DNA of 64,000 nucleotides from DASPWW01 sp963803425 (GCA_963803425.1 CAWDMA010000001.1:806001-870000), one strand, 5' to 3'. Positions 9,107-17,510 are shown, counted from the first letter of the stretch. Numbers and translations are program-made. Notes: generated by a model not told the origin, from the letters alone.

Positions 9107-9826
9107 ATGGGACGGCTGGGCCTGGTCGGGGGCCACACGATCATGGACACGGGGTTTCCGCGTGGGGCGGAGCGCCGCGAGGTGGCGACGCCCGGCGGCT
9201 CGGTGACGGTCCACGACGCGGGCTCGTTCGTGGCGATCCAGCGCCACGACGGTGACGACTACACGGCGCCGCACCGGATCGACCACCCCGCGAACATCGG
9301 CGCGCTCGCGGAGGCGGGCTGCGATCGGGTGCTCGCGGTGTGCTCCGTCGGCGGCCTGCGGCGGGAGCTCGGAGTCGGCACCGTGCTGGTCCCGGACGAC
9401 TTCATCGCGCTCCACCTCGGCCCGGTCGGGCTCGAGGCCCGGGACGCGCACCGCGTCGCCGGGATCGATCCGGTGTGGCGCGAGACGGTCGCAGGCGCGT
9501 GGAAGGCACACGCCGGGATCGCGGCGGTGGACGGCGGGGTGTACTGGCAGACGATCGGCCCGCGGCTCGAGACCGCGGCGGAGATCCGGCTGATCGCGGC
9601 GCACGCCGACGTGGTCGGGATGACGCTCGGCTCGGAGTGCGTGGCGGCCTCCGAGGCGGAGCTGCCCTACGCGGCGATCTGCGTCGTTGACAACCTCGCG
9701 AACGGGATCGCCGAGCACCCGCTTTCGGTCGAGGAGCTCGCCGCGGGCGCCGCCGAGAACCGCGGCCGGATCGCTCCGGCGCTGGAGACGGTGGCGACCG
9801 CGCTCGCAGATCTGAGCATTGCCTGA
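9107..9826 (+). CDS. MTAP/PNP-family phosphorylase, probably S-methyl-5'-thioinosine phosphorylase
   Basis: A 239-residue nucleoside phosphorylase of the MTAP/PNP type: DYTAPHRIDHPANIGAL (base and sugar contacts), GPRLETAAEIR and a GMTLGSEC segment (Met/Glu ribose contacts). At the base-recognition strand it reads VVDNLANG where adenine-specific MTAPs carry an Asp-rich TDYD motif; an Asn there favours 6-oxopurines. With the neighbouring deaminase this suggests methylthioinosine as substrate, giving hypoxanthine and methylthioribose-1-phosphate. First gene of a three-gene operon; its TGA overlaps the next ATG by 1 nt. The specificity is inferred. Confidence 0.8.
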   Translation: MGRLGLVGGHTIMDTGFPRGAERREVATPGGSVTVHDAGSFVAIQRHDGDDYTAPHRIDHPANIGALAEAGCDRVLAVCSVGGLRRELGVGTVLVPDDFIALHLGPVGLEARDAHRVAGIDPVWRETVAGAWKAHAGIAAVDGGVYWQTIGPRLETAAEIRLIAAHADVVGMTLGSECVAASEAELPYAAICVVDNLANGIAEHPLSVEELAAGAAENRGRIAPALETVATALADLSIA

Positions 9827-10695
9827 TGGAGGTGGTGCTCGCCGCCGCGGCGTCGTTCTTCTTCGCGCTCGGGACCGTCCTGCAGCAGAACGGGGCGGCG
9901 GCCGAGCCGGGCGGGAGCGCGAGCGGCGCCGCGAAGCTGCTCCTGCGGATCACGCGCCGGCCGGTGTGGCTCGGCGGGGTCGTCGCGGACGGGGTCGGGT
10001 TCGTGTGCCAGGCCGCCGCGCTGGCGATCGGACGGCTCGTCGTCGCGCAGCCGGTGCTGGCGACGAGCGTGGTGTTCGCGCTTCCGCTCGGCGCCAAGAT
10101 CACCGACAGGCGGGTCTCGTACCGGGACGTGTTCGCGGCGGCCGCGGTGGTCGCGGGGCTGGCCGTGTTCCTGATCGTCGGGAACCCGGAGGGCGGGCGC
10201 GACAACGCGCCGTTCGACCAGTGGCTGGTCGCGGTCGCCCCGATCGTCGTGCTCTCGGGGATCCTGGTGGCGCTCGGGTTGAGGGCGTCTCCCGGGGTGA
10301 AGGCGGCGCTGCTGGGGACGGCCTCGGGACTGTGCTTCGGGCTGACCGCCGCGCTGACGAAGGCGACCGTCGACCAGCTCCTGGACGACGGGGTGTTCGG
10401 GGTGCTGTTCGACTGGCATCTGTACGCGCTGCTGGCGGTCGGCTATGCGGGGATGAGGCTCAGCGAGCTCTCCCTGCAGACCGGGGTGCCGGCCCCCGCG
10501 ATCGCCACCTTCAGCATCCTCGACACGGTCACCAGCGTCGTGCTCGGGGTGACGCTGCTGCGCGAGGACCTCCGCCACGACGCGGCCGGGATCGTGCTGA
10601 TCGTGCTCTCGCTCGGCGTCATGTTCGGCGGGCTGGTGATGCTCGCCGGCTCCCAGGGCGCTCGCGGCGCCGAATCGTCCGGGGACCGCGGATGA
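9826..10695 (+). CDS. DMT-superfamily (EamA/NIPA-like) transporter
   Basis: A 289-residue protein with about nine or ten membrane helices starting at the first residue (EVVLAAAASFFFALGTVLQQ). The ALAIGRLVVAQPVLATSVVFALPLG and LSLQTGVPAPAIATFSILDTV segments are typical of the EamA/NIPA-type drug-metabolite transporter group. It is coupled on both sides: ATG 9826 shares a base with the previous stop, and its TGA overlaps the deaminase start. This implies transport of a compound related to nucleoside salvage, or of magnesium as in NIPA relatives; neither is shown by sequence. Confidence 0.75.
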   Translation: MEVVLAAAASFFFALGTVLQQNGAAAEPGGSASGAAKLLLRITRRPVWLGGVVADGVGFVCQAAALAIGRLVVAQPVLATSVVFALPLGAKITDRRVSYRDVFAAAAVVAGLAVFLIVGNPEGGRDNAPFDQWLVAVAPIVVLSGILVALGLRASPGVKAALLGTASGLCFGLTAALTKATVDQLLDDGVFGVLFDWHLYALLAVGYAGMRLSELSLQTGVPAPAIATFSILDTVTSVVLGVTLLREDLRHDAAGIVLIVLSLGVMFGGLVMLAGSQGARGAESSGDRG

Positions 10696-11957
10696 GCCTC
10701 GCGGTGGTCGACGCGGTCCTGGACGGGAGCCGCGTTGGGCTGCGCGCGGAGGGCGGGCGGATCGCCGAGGTGGGGCCCGAGGTGACGCCGCGCGCGGGCG
10801 ACCAGGTGATCGAGGCCGCCGGGATGCCGATCGTGCCGGGCCTGTGGAACGCCCACACGCACGCGGCGATGACGCTGTTCCGCGGCTACGGGGACGACCT
10901 GCCGCTGATGGAGTGGCTGGAGCAGAAGATCTGGCCGGTCGAGGCGAATCTGGAGCCGGACGACGTGTACTGGGGCACCCGGCTCGCGTGCGCCGAGATG
11001 ATCCAGACCGGCACCGTCGGGTTCTGGGACATGTACTGGGAACCGGAGTCGACGGCGCGCGCCGTCTCCGAATCCGGGGTGCGCGCGGTGATCGGGGCGC
11101 CGCTGTTCGACGGCGGCGACCCGAGCAGCGACGAGAAGCGCGCCTCGCTGAAGGAGTACGCGCTGCGCAGCCTCGAGCAGCTCGACGGCGCGGGGGACCG
11201 GATCTCCGCCGCGCTCGCCCCGCACTCGGTCTACATGGTCTCCGAGCCCTCGCTGCGGTGGATCGGCGAGCTGGCGGCGGAGCGCGCCCTCCCTGTTCAC
11301 ATCCACCTCTCGGAGACCGAGCAGGAGCTGGACGACTGCGTCGCCGCGCACGGCGTCCGCCCCGCCCAGTACCTCGACCGCATCGGGCTGCTCGGCCCGC
11401 GGACCGTGCTCGCGCACGCCGTGTGGCTGGACGAGGCCGAGCTCGACCTGATCGCGGAGCGCGGCGCCACGGTCGTCACGAACCCGGTCGCGAACCAGAA
11501 GCTCGCGGTCGGAGGCGTGTTCCCCTACGGGCCCGTCCGCGAGCGGGGGATCGCGACCGGGCTCGGCACCGACGGCGCCGGCTCGAACAACTCGCTCGAC
11601 ATGCTGGAGCAGATGAAGTTCCTCGCCCTGATCCAGAAGCACGCCGCCGCCGACCCGACCGCGGCGCCGGCGTCGGAGGTGTGGGAGATCGCCACCGGCG
11701 CCCGCTCCGGCCTGATCGCCGGGACCGGGTCGCTGGCGCCCGGCGAGCCAGCCGACCTCCTGCTGCTCCGCGCCGACTCGCCGTCGCTGACGATCGGCGC
11801 GCTCACCGCCAACCTCGTGTACGCGGCCGGCGGCGCCGCGGTGGTCGACACCACCGTCGTCGACGGGCGGGTGCTGATGCGCGACGGCGAGCTCCCCGGA
11901 CTGAGCGAGATCGGCGCCCGCGCCGCGGAGCGGGCCGAGCGGCTCGGGATGGGCTGA
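10692..11957 (+). CDS. mtaD: 5-methylthioadenosine/S-adenosylhomocysteine deaminase-like amidohydrolase
   Basis: A 421-residue TIM-barrel amidohydrolase. Visible metal and catalytic elements are NAHTHAAM (HxH on strand 1), PVHIHLSETEQE (His and Glu), VLAHAVWL (His) and GLGTDGAGSNNS (catalytic Asp). This pattern is that of MtaD/TrzN/AtzA-type deaminases, where MTA/SAH deaminase is the commonest biological role. It would convert methylthioadenosine to methylthioinosine, the substrate expected for the first gene of the operon. Starts at ATG 10692 in an ATGA overlap. Other adenosine-like or guanine substrates remain possible. Confidence 0.8.
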   Translation: MSLAVVDAVLDGSRVGLRAEGGRIAEVGPEVTPRAGDQVIEAAGMPIVPGLWNAHTHAAMTLFRGYGDDLPLMEWLEQKIWPVEANLEPDDVYWGTRLACAEMIQTGTVGFWDMYWEPESTARAVSESGVRAVIGAPLFDGGDPSSDEKRASLKEYALRSLEQLDGAGDRISAALAPHSVYMVSEPSLRWIGELAAERALPVHIHLSETEQELDDCVAAHGVRPAQYLDRIGLLGPRTVLAHAVWLDEAELDLIAERGATVVTNPVANQKLAVGGVFPYGPVRERGIATGLGTDGAGSNNSLDMLEQMKFLALIQKHAAADPTAAPASEVWEIATGARSGLIAGTGSLAPGEPADLLLLRADSPSLTIGALTANLVYAAGGAAVVDTTVVDGRVLMRDGELPGLSEIGARAAERAERLGMG

Positions 11958-11967
11958 GCGCTGGCGC

Positions 11968-12000
11968 GATGAGCATTCGATGAGCGCTCGCCACTAGCGT
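11968..12000 (+). promoter_or_regulatory. Tandem SARP-type operator and promoter (copy 1)
   Basis: Two GATGAGC heptamers (11968-11974, 11979-11985) separated by 4 bp (11-bp period), then 9 bp, then TAGCGT (11995-12000) as -10. The same 7-4-7-9-6 layout recurs at 17291-17323. Direct heptamer repeats one helical turn apart and close to the -10 are what SARP activators bind; the linked regulator at 13931-17272 is the obvious candidate. Confidence 0.65.
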
Positions 12001-12047
12001 CAGACCACGGTCAATCAACCGTCCGACGGGACGACCTGGGGGTTCGC

Positions 12048-13295
12048 ATGAGCGCACGCAGCGACGCACCGACCACGCTCCATCTCGATCCGAGGGTCAG
12101 ATGGCTGGTGCTCGCGGGCGTCACCCTCGTCGCTCTGCTCGCGATCGCGGCGTCGGCGCGGGCGGCGGCGATCACGCCGACCTCCGACGCGAACGCGCTC
12201 TCGAACGCGATGGTCGTTGGCGGCGGGGTGACCGGCGCGACGCTCAACACCGACCCACTGGCGCCCTCGCCGCTTCCGAACGCCACCTCGGATGAGCCCC
12301 TGGCCGACTTCCCGACCGAGGGGTCGACCTACACGATCATGACCACCGGCGATCCGCTGTTCGCCGACGATCCGAATGATGAGGGGAACATCGGCAAGAA
12401 CCTCGGCGAGCCGATCGACCCCCCCACCCGCGGTGATACCGCATACGACATCTCGACCCTGGCCGTGCCGATCTCCGTCCCGACCGACAAGAACTGCATC
12501 GCGCTCCAGTACCGCTTCCTCTCCGACGAGTTCCCCGAGTACGTCGACACTCAGTACAACGACGCGTTCATCGCCGAGCTGGATGTCTCCAACTGGACGA
12601 CGTCGGGCTCGGACATCGACGCCCCGAGGGACTTCGCCACGAACACCGGGGCGGCGCAGGTGTCCGTGAACGGGGTCGGCCCGATCGCGGTCTCCCCGGC
12701 GGAGTCGGAGGGGACGACCTACGACGCGGCCACCGGGCTCGTCACGACGAAGACCCAGATCACCCCCGGCAACCACACGCTGTACCTGTCTATCTTCGAT
12801 CAGGGCGACCAGATCTACGACTCGGCGGTGTTCGTCGACAACGTCCGGACGCTGACCGAGTCGCCGGCGACGTGCAAGCCGCCGGAGGTGGCGAAGACGC
12901 CGGCGAAGCCGCCTGCGAAGCCGCCCCAGATCCCGGCCACGATCTCGGTCGGCCCCAGCATCGAGTTCAAGGGCTCCTCGAAGGCCGTGGTGACGGTGAA
13001 CGTGCCCGGCCCCGGCACGGTGACCGCCGAGGACGCGAGCGCCACCGCCCGCGCCGGCGCCGTCGCGAAGAAGAAGAAGAAGCCGCTGATCAAGCGCAGC
13101 TCCGTGCAGGCGACGAAGGCGGGCCCGGTCGAGGTGACGATCCGCCTTGCGAAGGCCGGCAAGAAGGCGCTGAAGAAGAAGGGCAAGGTGAAGGTGAGGA
13201 CCCTGATCAGCTTCACCCCCGCCGGCGCTGCCGCCAGCACCGCGAACCTGACCCAGACGATCAAGTTCAAGAAGAAGAAGAACAACAAGCGCTAG
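12048..13295 (+). CDS. Secreted choice-of-anchor L domain protein
   Basis: A 415-residue exported protein. A signal peptide (basic start, hydrophobic 19-36, cleavage near SARAAA) precedes a choice-of-anchor L domain (about 40-270). The domain has the characteristic MVVGGGVTGATLN start, an FLSDEFPEYV motif with acidic and aromatic residues, and an LYLSIFDQGDQIYDSAVFVDNV end. A Pro/Lys spacer and a basic C-terminal module of about 130 residues follow, rich in KKK and ending KKKKNNKR. The family is a cell-surface module of unknown ligand. No sorting motif is seen; the basic tail may bind cell-wall polymers (inference). The same C-terminal module recurs as a fragment at 17324-17482. Confidence 0.8.
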   Translation: MSARSDAPTTLHLDPRVRWLVLAGVTLVALLAIAASARAAAITPTSDANALSNAMVVGGGVTGATLNTDPLAPSPLPNATSDEPLADFPTEGSTYTIMTTGDPLFADDPNDEGNIGKNLGEPIDPPTRGDTAYDISTLAVPISVPTDKNCIALQYRFLSDEFPEYVDTQYNDAFIAELDVSNWTTSGSDIDAPRDFATNTGAAQVSVNGVGPIAVSPAESEGTTYDAATGLVTTKTQITPGNHTLYLSIFDQGDQIYDSAVFVDNVRTLTESPATCKPPEVAKTPAKPPAKPPQIPATISVGPSIEFKGSSKAVVTVNVPGPGTVTAEDASATARAGAVAKKKKKPLIKRSSVQATKAGPVEVTIRLAKAGKKALKKKGKVKVRTLISFTPAGAAASTANLTQTIKFKKKKNNKR

Positions 13296-13296
13296 C

Positions 13297-13847
13297 CAGC
13301 CGTTCGAGGTGCGCGTGAGTGAAGCGCAGCGGGCGCCTGGTCGCGGCGGCGGTCGGCCGCCTGCTGGGCCGGAGTGCGGTGATACACCGACGCCCCGCTG
13401 TCCCCTGAAACCGATCGAGCGCCGCCCTGAGCGTGCATGGGTCGGCGAGGCCGCGGACGTCGGCCTGCCTGATCGCCCTGTCCAGGTCACTGCGCTCCAG
13501 CCCGCACGCGATGTGACGATTGTCCGGATCGGGGCGGTGACCGGGATCCCGTCGTGGGTCGTCACCTCGTCGGGCCCGAACCTGCGCCGGTGGGCGATCA
13601 GGCCGGGGCGGTGCCGGTGGGCGTTGGTGGGGGTCGAGAGCTCGATCTTCACCGAGATCTCGGGGCGACCGACGGCGGATACGCCCGGGCCAAGAGGATG
13701 GAGCCGGCCGGTGGCCGCGCGATGGTCGATCGCGTTGCGAGTCAGCCCGAGGCCGAGCAGCTGCGCGCGGGCAACCACTCCGTGCTGCCGCCTCGCCAGC
13801 TCCCAGACCCCACACCTTCCCACCGAGTGCAGCATCGACCGGCCCAT
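13297..13847 (-). pseudogene. Degraded DUF559/AbiEi-antitoxin-like gene
   Basis: The minus strand keeps pieces of the Solirubrobacterales protein type with an N-terminal AbiEi-like winged helix and a DUF559 nuclease-like C-terminus. The pieces are VWELARRQHGVVARAQLLGL and TGRLHPLGPGVSAVGRPE at the start, then RRFGPDEVTTHDGIPVTAP. A frame change follows, then LDRAIRQADVRGLADPCTLRAALDRF and LRFTHAHLERLA. Roughly 40 residues after GRPE are missing, and the whole DUF559 end is cut off where the choice-of-anchor gene's 3' end begins. This is genuine decay (deletion plus frameshift), not a simple base error. It occupies most of the 630-bp stretch between the secreted-protein gene and the regulator. 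Confidence 0.65.
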
Positions 13848-13894
13848 GGCCGGTCAAGCGTCCACTCGGTCGAGGTTAGGCCCCTCAACATTCG

Positions 13895-13922
13895 TTGACG
13901 GCGGCTTCGAGCGGCCTATGAT
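13895..13922 (+). promoter_or_regulatory. Sigma-70-type promoter of the SARP regulator
   Basis: TTGACG (13895-13900), a 16-bp spacer, then TATGAT (13917-13922). It is the best two-box promoter seen in the window. A TCAAC-ATTC-GTTGA inverted repeat (13885-13898) overlaps the -35 and could be an operator. Confidence 0.6.
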
Positions 13923-13930
13923 CGAAGGCG

Positions 13931-16900
13931 CTGCCTCGCACGCAAACAGCGACGCGGATCAGGGGATGGGCGGATCCGGCCGGACCGGTATCACGGCCGA
14001 AGCTGGCCGGCCGAGTCGATCACGCTCTCAAGTCCGGGTCGCTGCTGATCGTCGCGGGCGCGGGGTTCGGCAAGACGACGATCCTCGAGGTGGCTCTCGG
14101 TCCGAGGCCGACTCCAGTCGCGTGGATCGCGTGCTCGGAGGTCGAGCGGGCGCCCGGGGCGCTGCTGATGCGCATCGTCCGCTCGGTGGCGGCGGCGACG
14201 CCGGGCGCCTCCGATGCACTCGCCGAGCGCCTCGCCGCGGCACCGGAGGGGATCGACCACGTGGCGGCGATTCGGGAGCTGATCGCCGAGCTCTCCCGCC
14301 TGCTCGTCGACCCGCTGGTGCTGGTGGTCGACGACGCCGAGCACCTCGACGGCGCCGCGGTGCCACTGCGACTGCTCGGCGAGCTGATACGGGCCGAGGT
14401 CGCTCTCCTGCACGTCGCCGTCGCCAGTCGGCGCCCACTCGAGGTGCGAGTCGCGAAGCCGCGGGCCGCGGGCCGGCTGACGGAGCTTGGCGCCTCCGAT
14501 CTCGCCCTCGACACCGAGGAGTGCGCGGCGCTCCTGCGGGCACGCGGCGCTTCCAATCCCTCACCCGAGTGGGTCGAGGAGGTGATGCGCGCCACGCAGG
14601 GATGGCCGCTCGGCGTCGCGCTGGCGGCGGGTGTCGGCGAGGGGCCCGCTCGAACCGCCGATCCGGACACGGCGCTCGGCAGCCTGCGCTCGATCCCCGA
14701 TCTGCGGTCGTACTTCTCCGAGGAGCTGCTCGACTCCCTCCAGCCCGAGCTCAGACAGGCCGCGATCACGGCCGCCGTACCGATCGTCGTGACTCCCGAG
14801 GTGGCCGCGGCGCTCGAGCTGGGTGAAGACCCGGGCGCCCGGCTCGAGCGAGCCGGCCTGCTGGTGCGTCACCCGGGCGACGACCCGCGGACCTTCGGCT
14901 ACCACCCTCTGCTGCGGGAGTTCCTGCTCGAGCGCCTCCACGAGGAGCGAGCCGATCGAGAGCGGCGCCGCCTCAACGCGAGGGTCGCGTCCGCGATTGC
15001 CGATTCGCAGCCGATCGAGGCGGTCGAGCACTGGCTCGCCGCCGAGGAGTGGGCGGCGGCGGTCGCGGTGATCGAGAGCCTCGGCCCCGGCATGCTCAGG
15101 ACCGCCCCGATCCTGATGGCGAATTGGCTTTCCCGGCTCCCGCCCGATGTGCGGCGACTGCCCACGATCCGGTTGTTCCAGGGCCAGCTCGAGTGGGGCG
15201 CGGGCCAGCACGAGCGGGCGGTGCCCCACCTGCGTGAGGCGGTTGCGGGCCACCGTCGGGCGCAGGACGCCGAGCGGGAATGGCTGTCGCGCTTCTTCCT
15301 CGCCGAGGCGCTGTTCTCGGCCGGCCCCTTCGAGGAGCTGCTGGAGCTGGCCGAAGGCTGGGAGACTCCGGGAACGCCGCGGGCAAAGGTCGCTGCGGCC
15401 GGGGTGGCCTGGTACACGGTCCTCGCGCTGACGGCGCTGGGCCGCGGAGAGGAGGCCGACCGCCTCGCGGCTCAGCTGCGCCGCGATCCGAAGACCGCGG
15501 CGCGGTTCTCCTATCTCGCCGATCTCGCGTCTCTCATGGTCGACCTCGCAGCCGGCGGCGCGGAGACCGCCCTGGTCCCGCTGCACGCGACGATCCGCGA
15601 CCTCGAGCTGCACGACCCACAGGGGCGGCTCGCAGTCCTGCTCTCGATCATCGGGCTCGTGCACCTGGACATCGGCGAGGTCGCGATGGCGATGGAGTCG
15701 TTCGAACGCTGTCAGCAGGAGTCCGAGCGGCTTGGCCTCGGATTCGTCGCCCGCGACGCCCATCTGCAGCGCGCAACCCTGCTCGCCGAGCAGGGCGAGC
15801 TGGACGCTGCCGAGCTGGAGCTGCGGCGGGCGGGCACGCACGAGGGCACCGGGTGGCGCGGCGTCAGCCGGCATACCGCCGCGGCCGAGGTTGCCTCCGC
15901 CCGTGGTGACGCACAGGAAGCGATCGCGGAGGCGCAGCGGGCGCTGGTCCGGGTGCGGGCGGGCCTGGTCTGTTACCGAGTCTGGGCCGCGATCGCGATG
16001 GCGATCGTGCTCGCGAAGAGCGGCTCTCCGGATCTTGCGGGGAGCGCTGTCGACGACGCGCTGTCGGTGCTCGATCAGCACTTCCCGGCCGAGCGCGGTC
16101 GATACCACCGGGCTCGGCTGATCGCGACACGGGCCTGGCTCGAGCACGAGGCGGGTCGGCGCGAGGCGGCAGCGCGCGCCCTGAAGCGCTGCTGGGAGGA
16201 GGCCGGCGACCGAGCACATCTCCTGGCTCGGGCGCATTGGCGTACGTTGAGGCCGATCCTGTGGGATGCGCTCGCGGAGGGGGAGCTCGACCCCGACTCC
16301 GTGCTCCCGGCGCTCGACCGTGCCTTCCCGCGCGGCGAGGCGCTGATCACGTTCACGGACCATCCTCACGCCGCGGTGCGCGCGGCTGCCCTGTCGGCGG
16401 CGCTCGTCTCGAACCATCCAACGGTCCTGTCACGGCTGCAGGAGCTGGTGGACGATCCCGACGACCAGCTCGCCTCCACGGCCGTCGCCACGCGTGAGCG
16501 CCTGCGCCGCAGCCCTCCGCCGATCAGGTTCGCGCTGCTCGGGGGCTTTCGCGTTGTTCGCGCCGGGTGGCCGATCGACAGCTCCGCCTGGGGCAGGCCG
16601 GCGGATGCGCGCCTGGTCCGCTTCCTCCTGGCTCACCCCGGGCAGCCGGTGCCCGAGGACCTGATCTTCGAGGCGCTGTGGCCGGGGAAGGCGCAGGGCA
16701 GCGCGCGCCGGAGCCTCCAGGTCGCCGTCTCGCGAGTCCGTGGCGTCGTGGACCTGCCAGGCACGCAGACGAGCGTGATCGAGAGCGGCGATCGCGCATA
16801 CCGGCTGGCGCTGCGTGCCCGGGACAGCCTCGACGCAGACGAGTTCCAAGCGGCGGCTGACCTGGCGCTCGGCGCGCAGTGCGCGGACCGCGGCGCCTCG

Positions 16901-17272
16901 CTGAAGCGGGCGAGATCGCTTTGGGGGGGCGAGCCTTTGCCCGAGGAGCGCTACTCCGACTGGGCGACCGCGTACCGCGAGAGCCTGGTGGACCGCTACA
17001 TCGCCGTGCTGACCGCGCTGGTGGAGCTTTGCGCGAGAGCCGGCGAGCATGACGCCGCCGCCGCCCTGGCACGCGAGCTGGTCGACCTCGACTCGCTCAA
17101 CGAGGGCGGCCACCGGGCCCTGATCACCGCCTACGCGCGCGCCGGGCGGACCGGTCACGCCCTGCGCCAGTACCTCGAGTGCCGTCGGGCGCTGATCGGG
17201 GAGCTCGGGATCGAGCCGGCGGAGGAGACCTCCCGCCTGCAGGCGCTGATCCTCGCCGGCGAGCCCGTCTGA
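13931..17272 (+). CDS. SARP/BTAD-type transcriptional activator with MalT-like ATPase and TPR region
   Basis: A regulator of about 1113 residues. The N-terminal STAND/MalT-type ATPase has Walker A GAGFGKT (about residues 43-49) and Walker B LVLVVDD. A long helical, TPR-like region follows, then a HEAT-like stretch (HPHAAVRAAALSAALVSNHP). At the C-terminus are an OmpR-type winged helix (LGGFRVVRAG ... DLIFEALWPGKAQGSARRSLQVAVSRVR) and a BTAD domain (LVDLDSLNEGGHRALITAYARAG). DNA binding is therefore at the C-terminal end, unlike classical SARPs where it is N-terminal. The start is uncertain: the frame needs to begin before the P-loop but has no ATG or GTG there. CTG 13931 is 8 nt after the TATGAT box and is used here; ATG 13966 would need a frameshift. 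It probably controls both flanking operators. Confidence 0.8.
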   Translation: MPRTQTATRIRGWADPAGPVSRPKLAGRVDHALKSGSLLIVAGAGFGKTTILEVALGPRPTPVAWIACSEVERAPGALLMRIVRSVAAATPGASDALAERLAAAPEGIDHVAAIRELIAELSRLLVDPLVLVVDDAEHLDGAAVPLRLLGELIRAEVALLHVAVASRRPLEVRVAKPRAAGRLTELGASDLALDTEECAALLRARGASNPSPEWVEEVMRATQGWPLGVALAAGVGEGPARTADPDTALGSLRSIPDLRSYFSEELLDSLQPELRQAAITAAVPIVVTPEVAAALELGEDPGARLERAGLLVRHPGDDPRTFGYHPLLREFLLERLHEERADRERRRLNARVASAIADSQPIEAVEHWLAAEEWAAAVAVIESLGPGMLRTAPILMANWLSRLPPDVRRLPTIRLFQGQLEWGAGQHERAVPHLREAVAGHRRAQDAEREWLSRFFLAEALFSAGPFEELLELAEGWETPGTPRAKVAAAGVAWYTVLALTALGRGEEADRLAAQLRRDPKTAARFSYLADLASLMVDLAAGGAETALVPLHATIRDLELHDPQGRLAVLLSIIGLVHLDIGEVAMAMESFERCQQESERLGLGFVARDAHLQRATLLAEQGELDAAELELRRAGTHEGTGWRGVSRHTAAAEVASARGDAQEAIAEAQRALVRVRAGLVCYRVWAAIAMAIVLAKSGSPDLAGSAVDDALSVLDQHFPAERGRYHRARLIATRAWLEHEAGRREAAARALKRCWEEAGDRAHLLARAHWRTLRPILWDALAEGELDPDSVLPALDRAFPRGEALITFTDHPHAAVRAAALSAALVSNHPTVLSRLQELVDDPDDQLASTAVATRERLRRSPPPIRFALLGGFRVVRAGWPIDSSAWGRPADARLVRFLLAHPGQPVPEDLIFEALWPGKAQGSARRSLQVAVSRVRGVVDLPGTQTSVIESGDRAYRLALRARDSLDADEFQAAADLALGAQCADRGASLKRARSLWGGEPLPEERYSDWATAYRESLVDRYIAVLTALVELCARAGEHDAAAALARELVDLDSLNEGGHRALITAYARAGRTGHALRQYLECRRALIGELGIEPAEETSRLQALILAGEPV

Positions 17273-17290
17273 CGCCGGCCGGGACGCCGC

Positions 17291-17323
17291 GATGAGCGTT
17301 TGGTGAGCACGCCCGCGTAGCGT
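17291..17323 (+). promoter_or_regulatory. Tandem SARP-type operator and promoter (copy 2)
   Basis: GATGAGC (17291-17297), 4 bp, GGTGAGC (17302-17308), 9 bp, TAGCGT (17318-17323): the same spacing as copy 1 at 11968-12000. It now precedes a gene remnant and then the collagen-like gene. Confidence 0.65.
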
Positions 17324-17482
17324 CGCTATCAGCGAGTCCACGCACCCGCTGCCAAGAAGGTCCTGAAGAAGAAGGGGAAGGCAAAGGTCCACATGGCGCT
17401 GAGCTTCACCCCGACCGGCGCGGCCACCGCCTCGTCGAATGCAACCCAGACGGTCAAGTTCAAGAAGCACAAGAAGCACTGA
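17324..17482 (+). pseudogene. 3' remnant of a second choice-of-anchor-type secreted protein gene
   Basis: The frame ending at TGA 17480 reads AAKKVLKKKGKAKVHMALSF, continues TPTGAATASSNATQTVKF and ends KKHKKH. It aligns closely with the last 45 residues of the 12048-13295 product (KKALKKKGKVKVRTLISFTPAGAAASTANLTQTIKF...). There is a TAG at 17318 in the -10 box and no start codon before an internal ATG at 17393, so the body and signal peptide are gone. A paralogue with its own operator seems to have lost everything between its transcription start and its C-terminus. The rest of the 238-bp gap before the next gene shows no other feature. Confidence 0.7.
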
Positions 17483-17510
17483 GCGACCGATCTACGTAAT
17501 AGGAGAGAGC

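Noticed and set aside
8675..9718. N-terminal extension of the ATP-grasp frame to 9718
   Set aside because: The extension runs antisense through the NYN and phosphorylase genes and lacks conserved sequence; GTG 8674 has a promoter at the right spacing.
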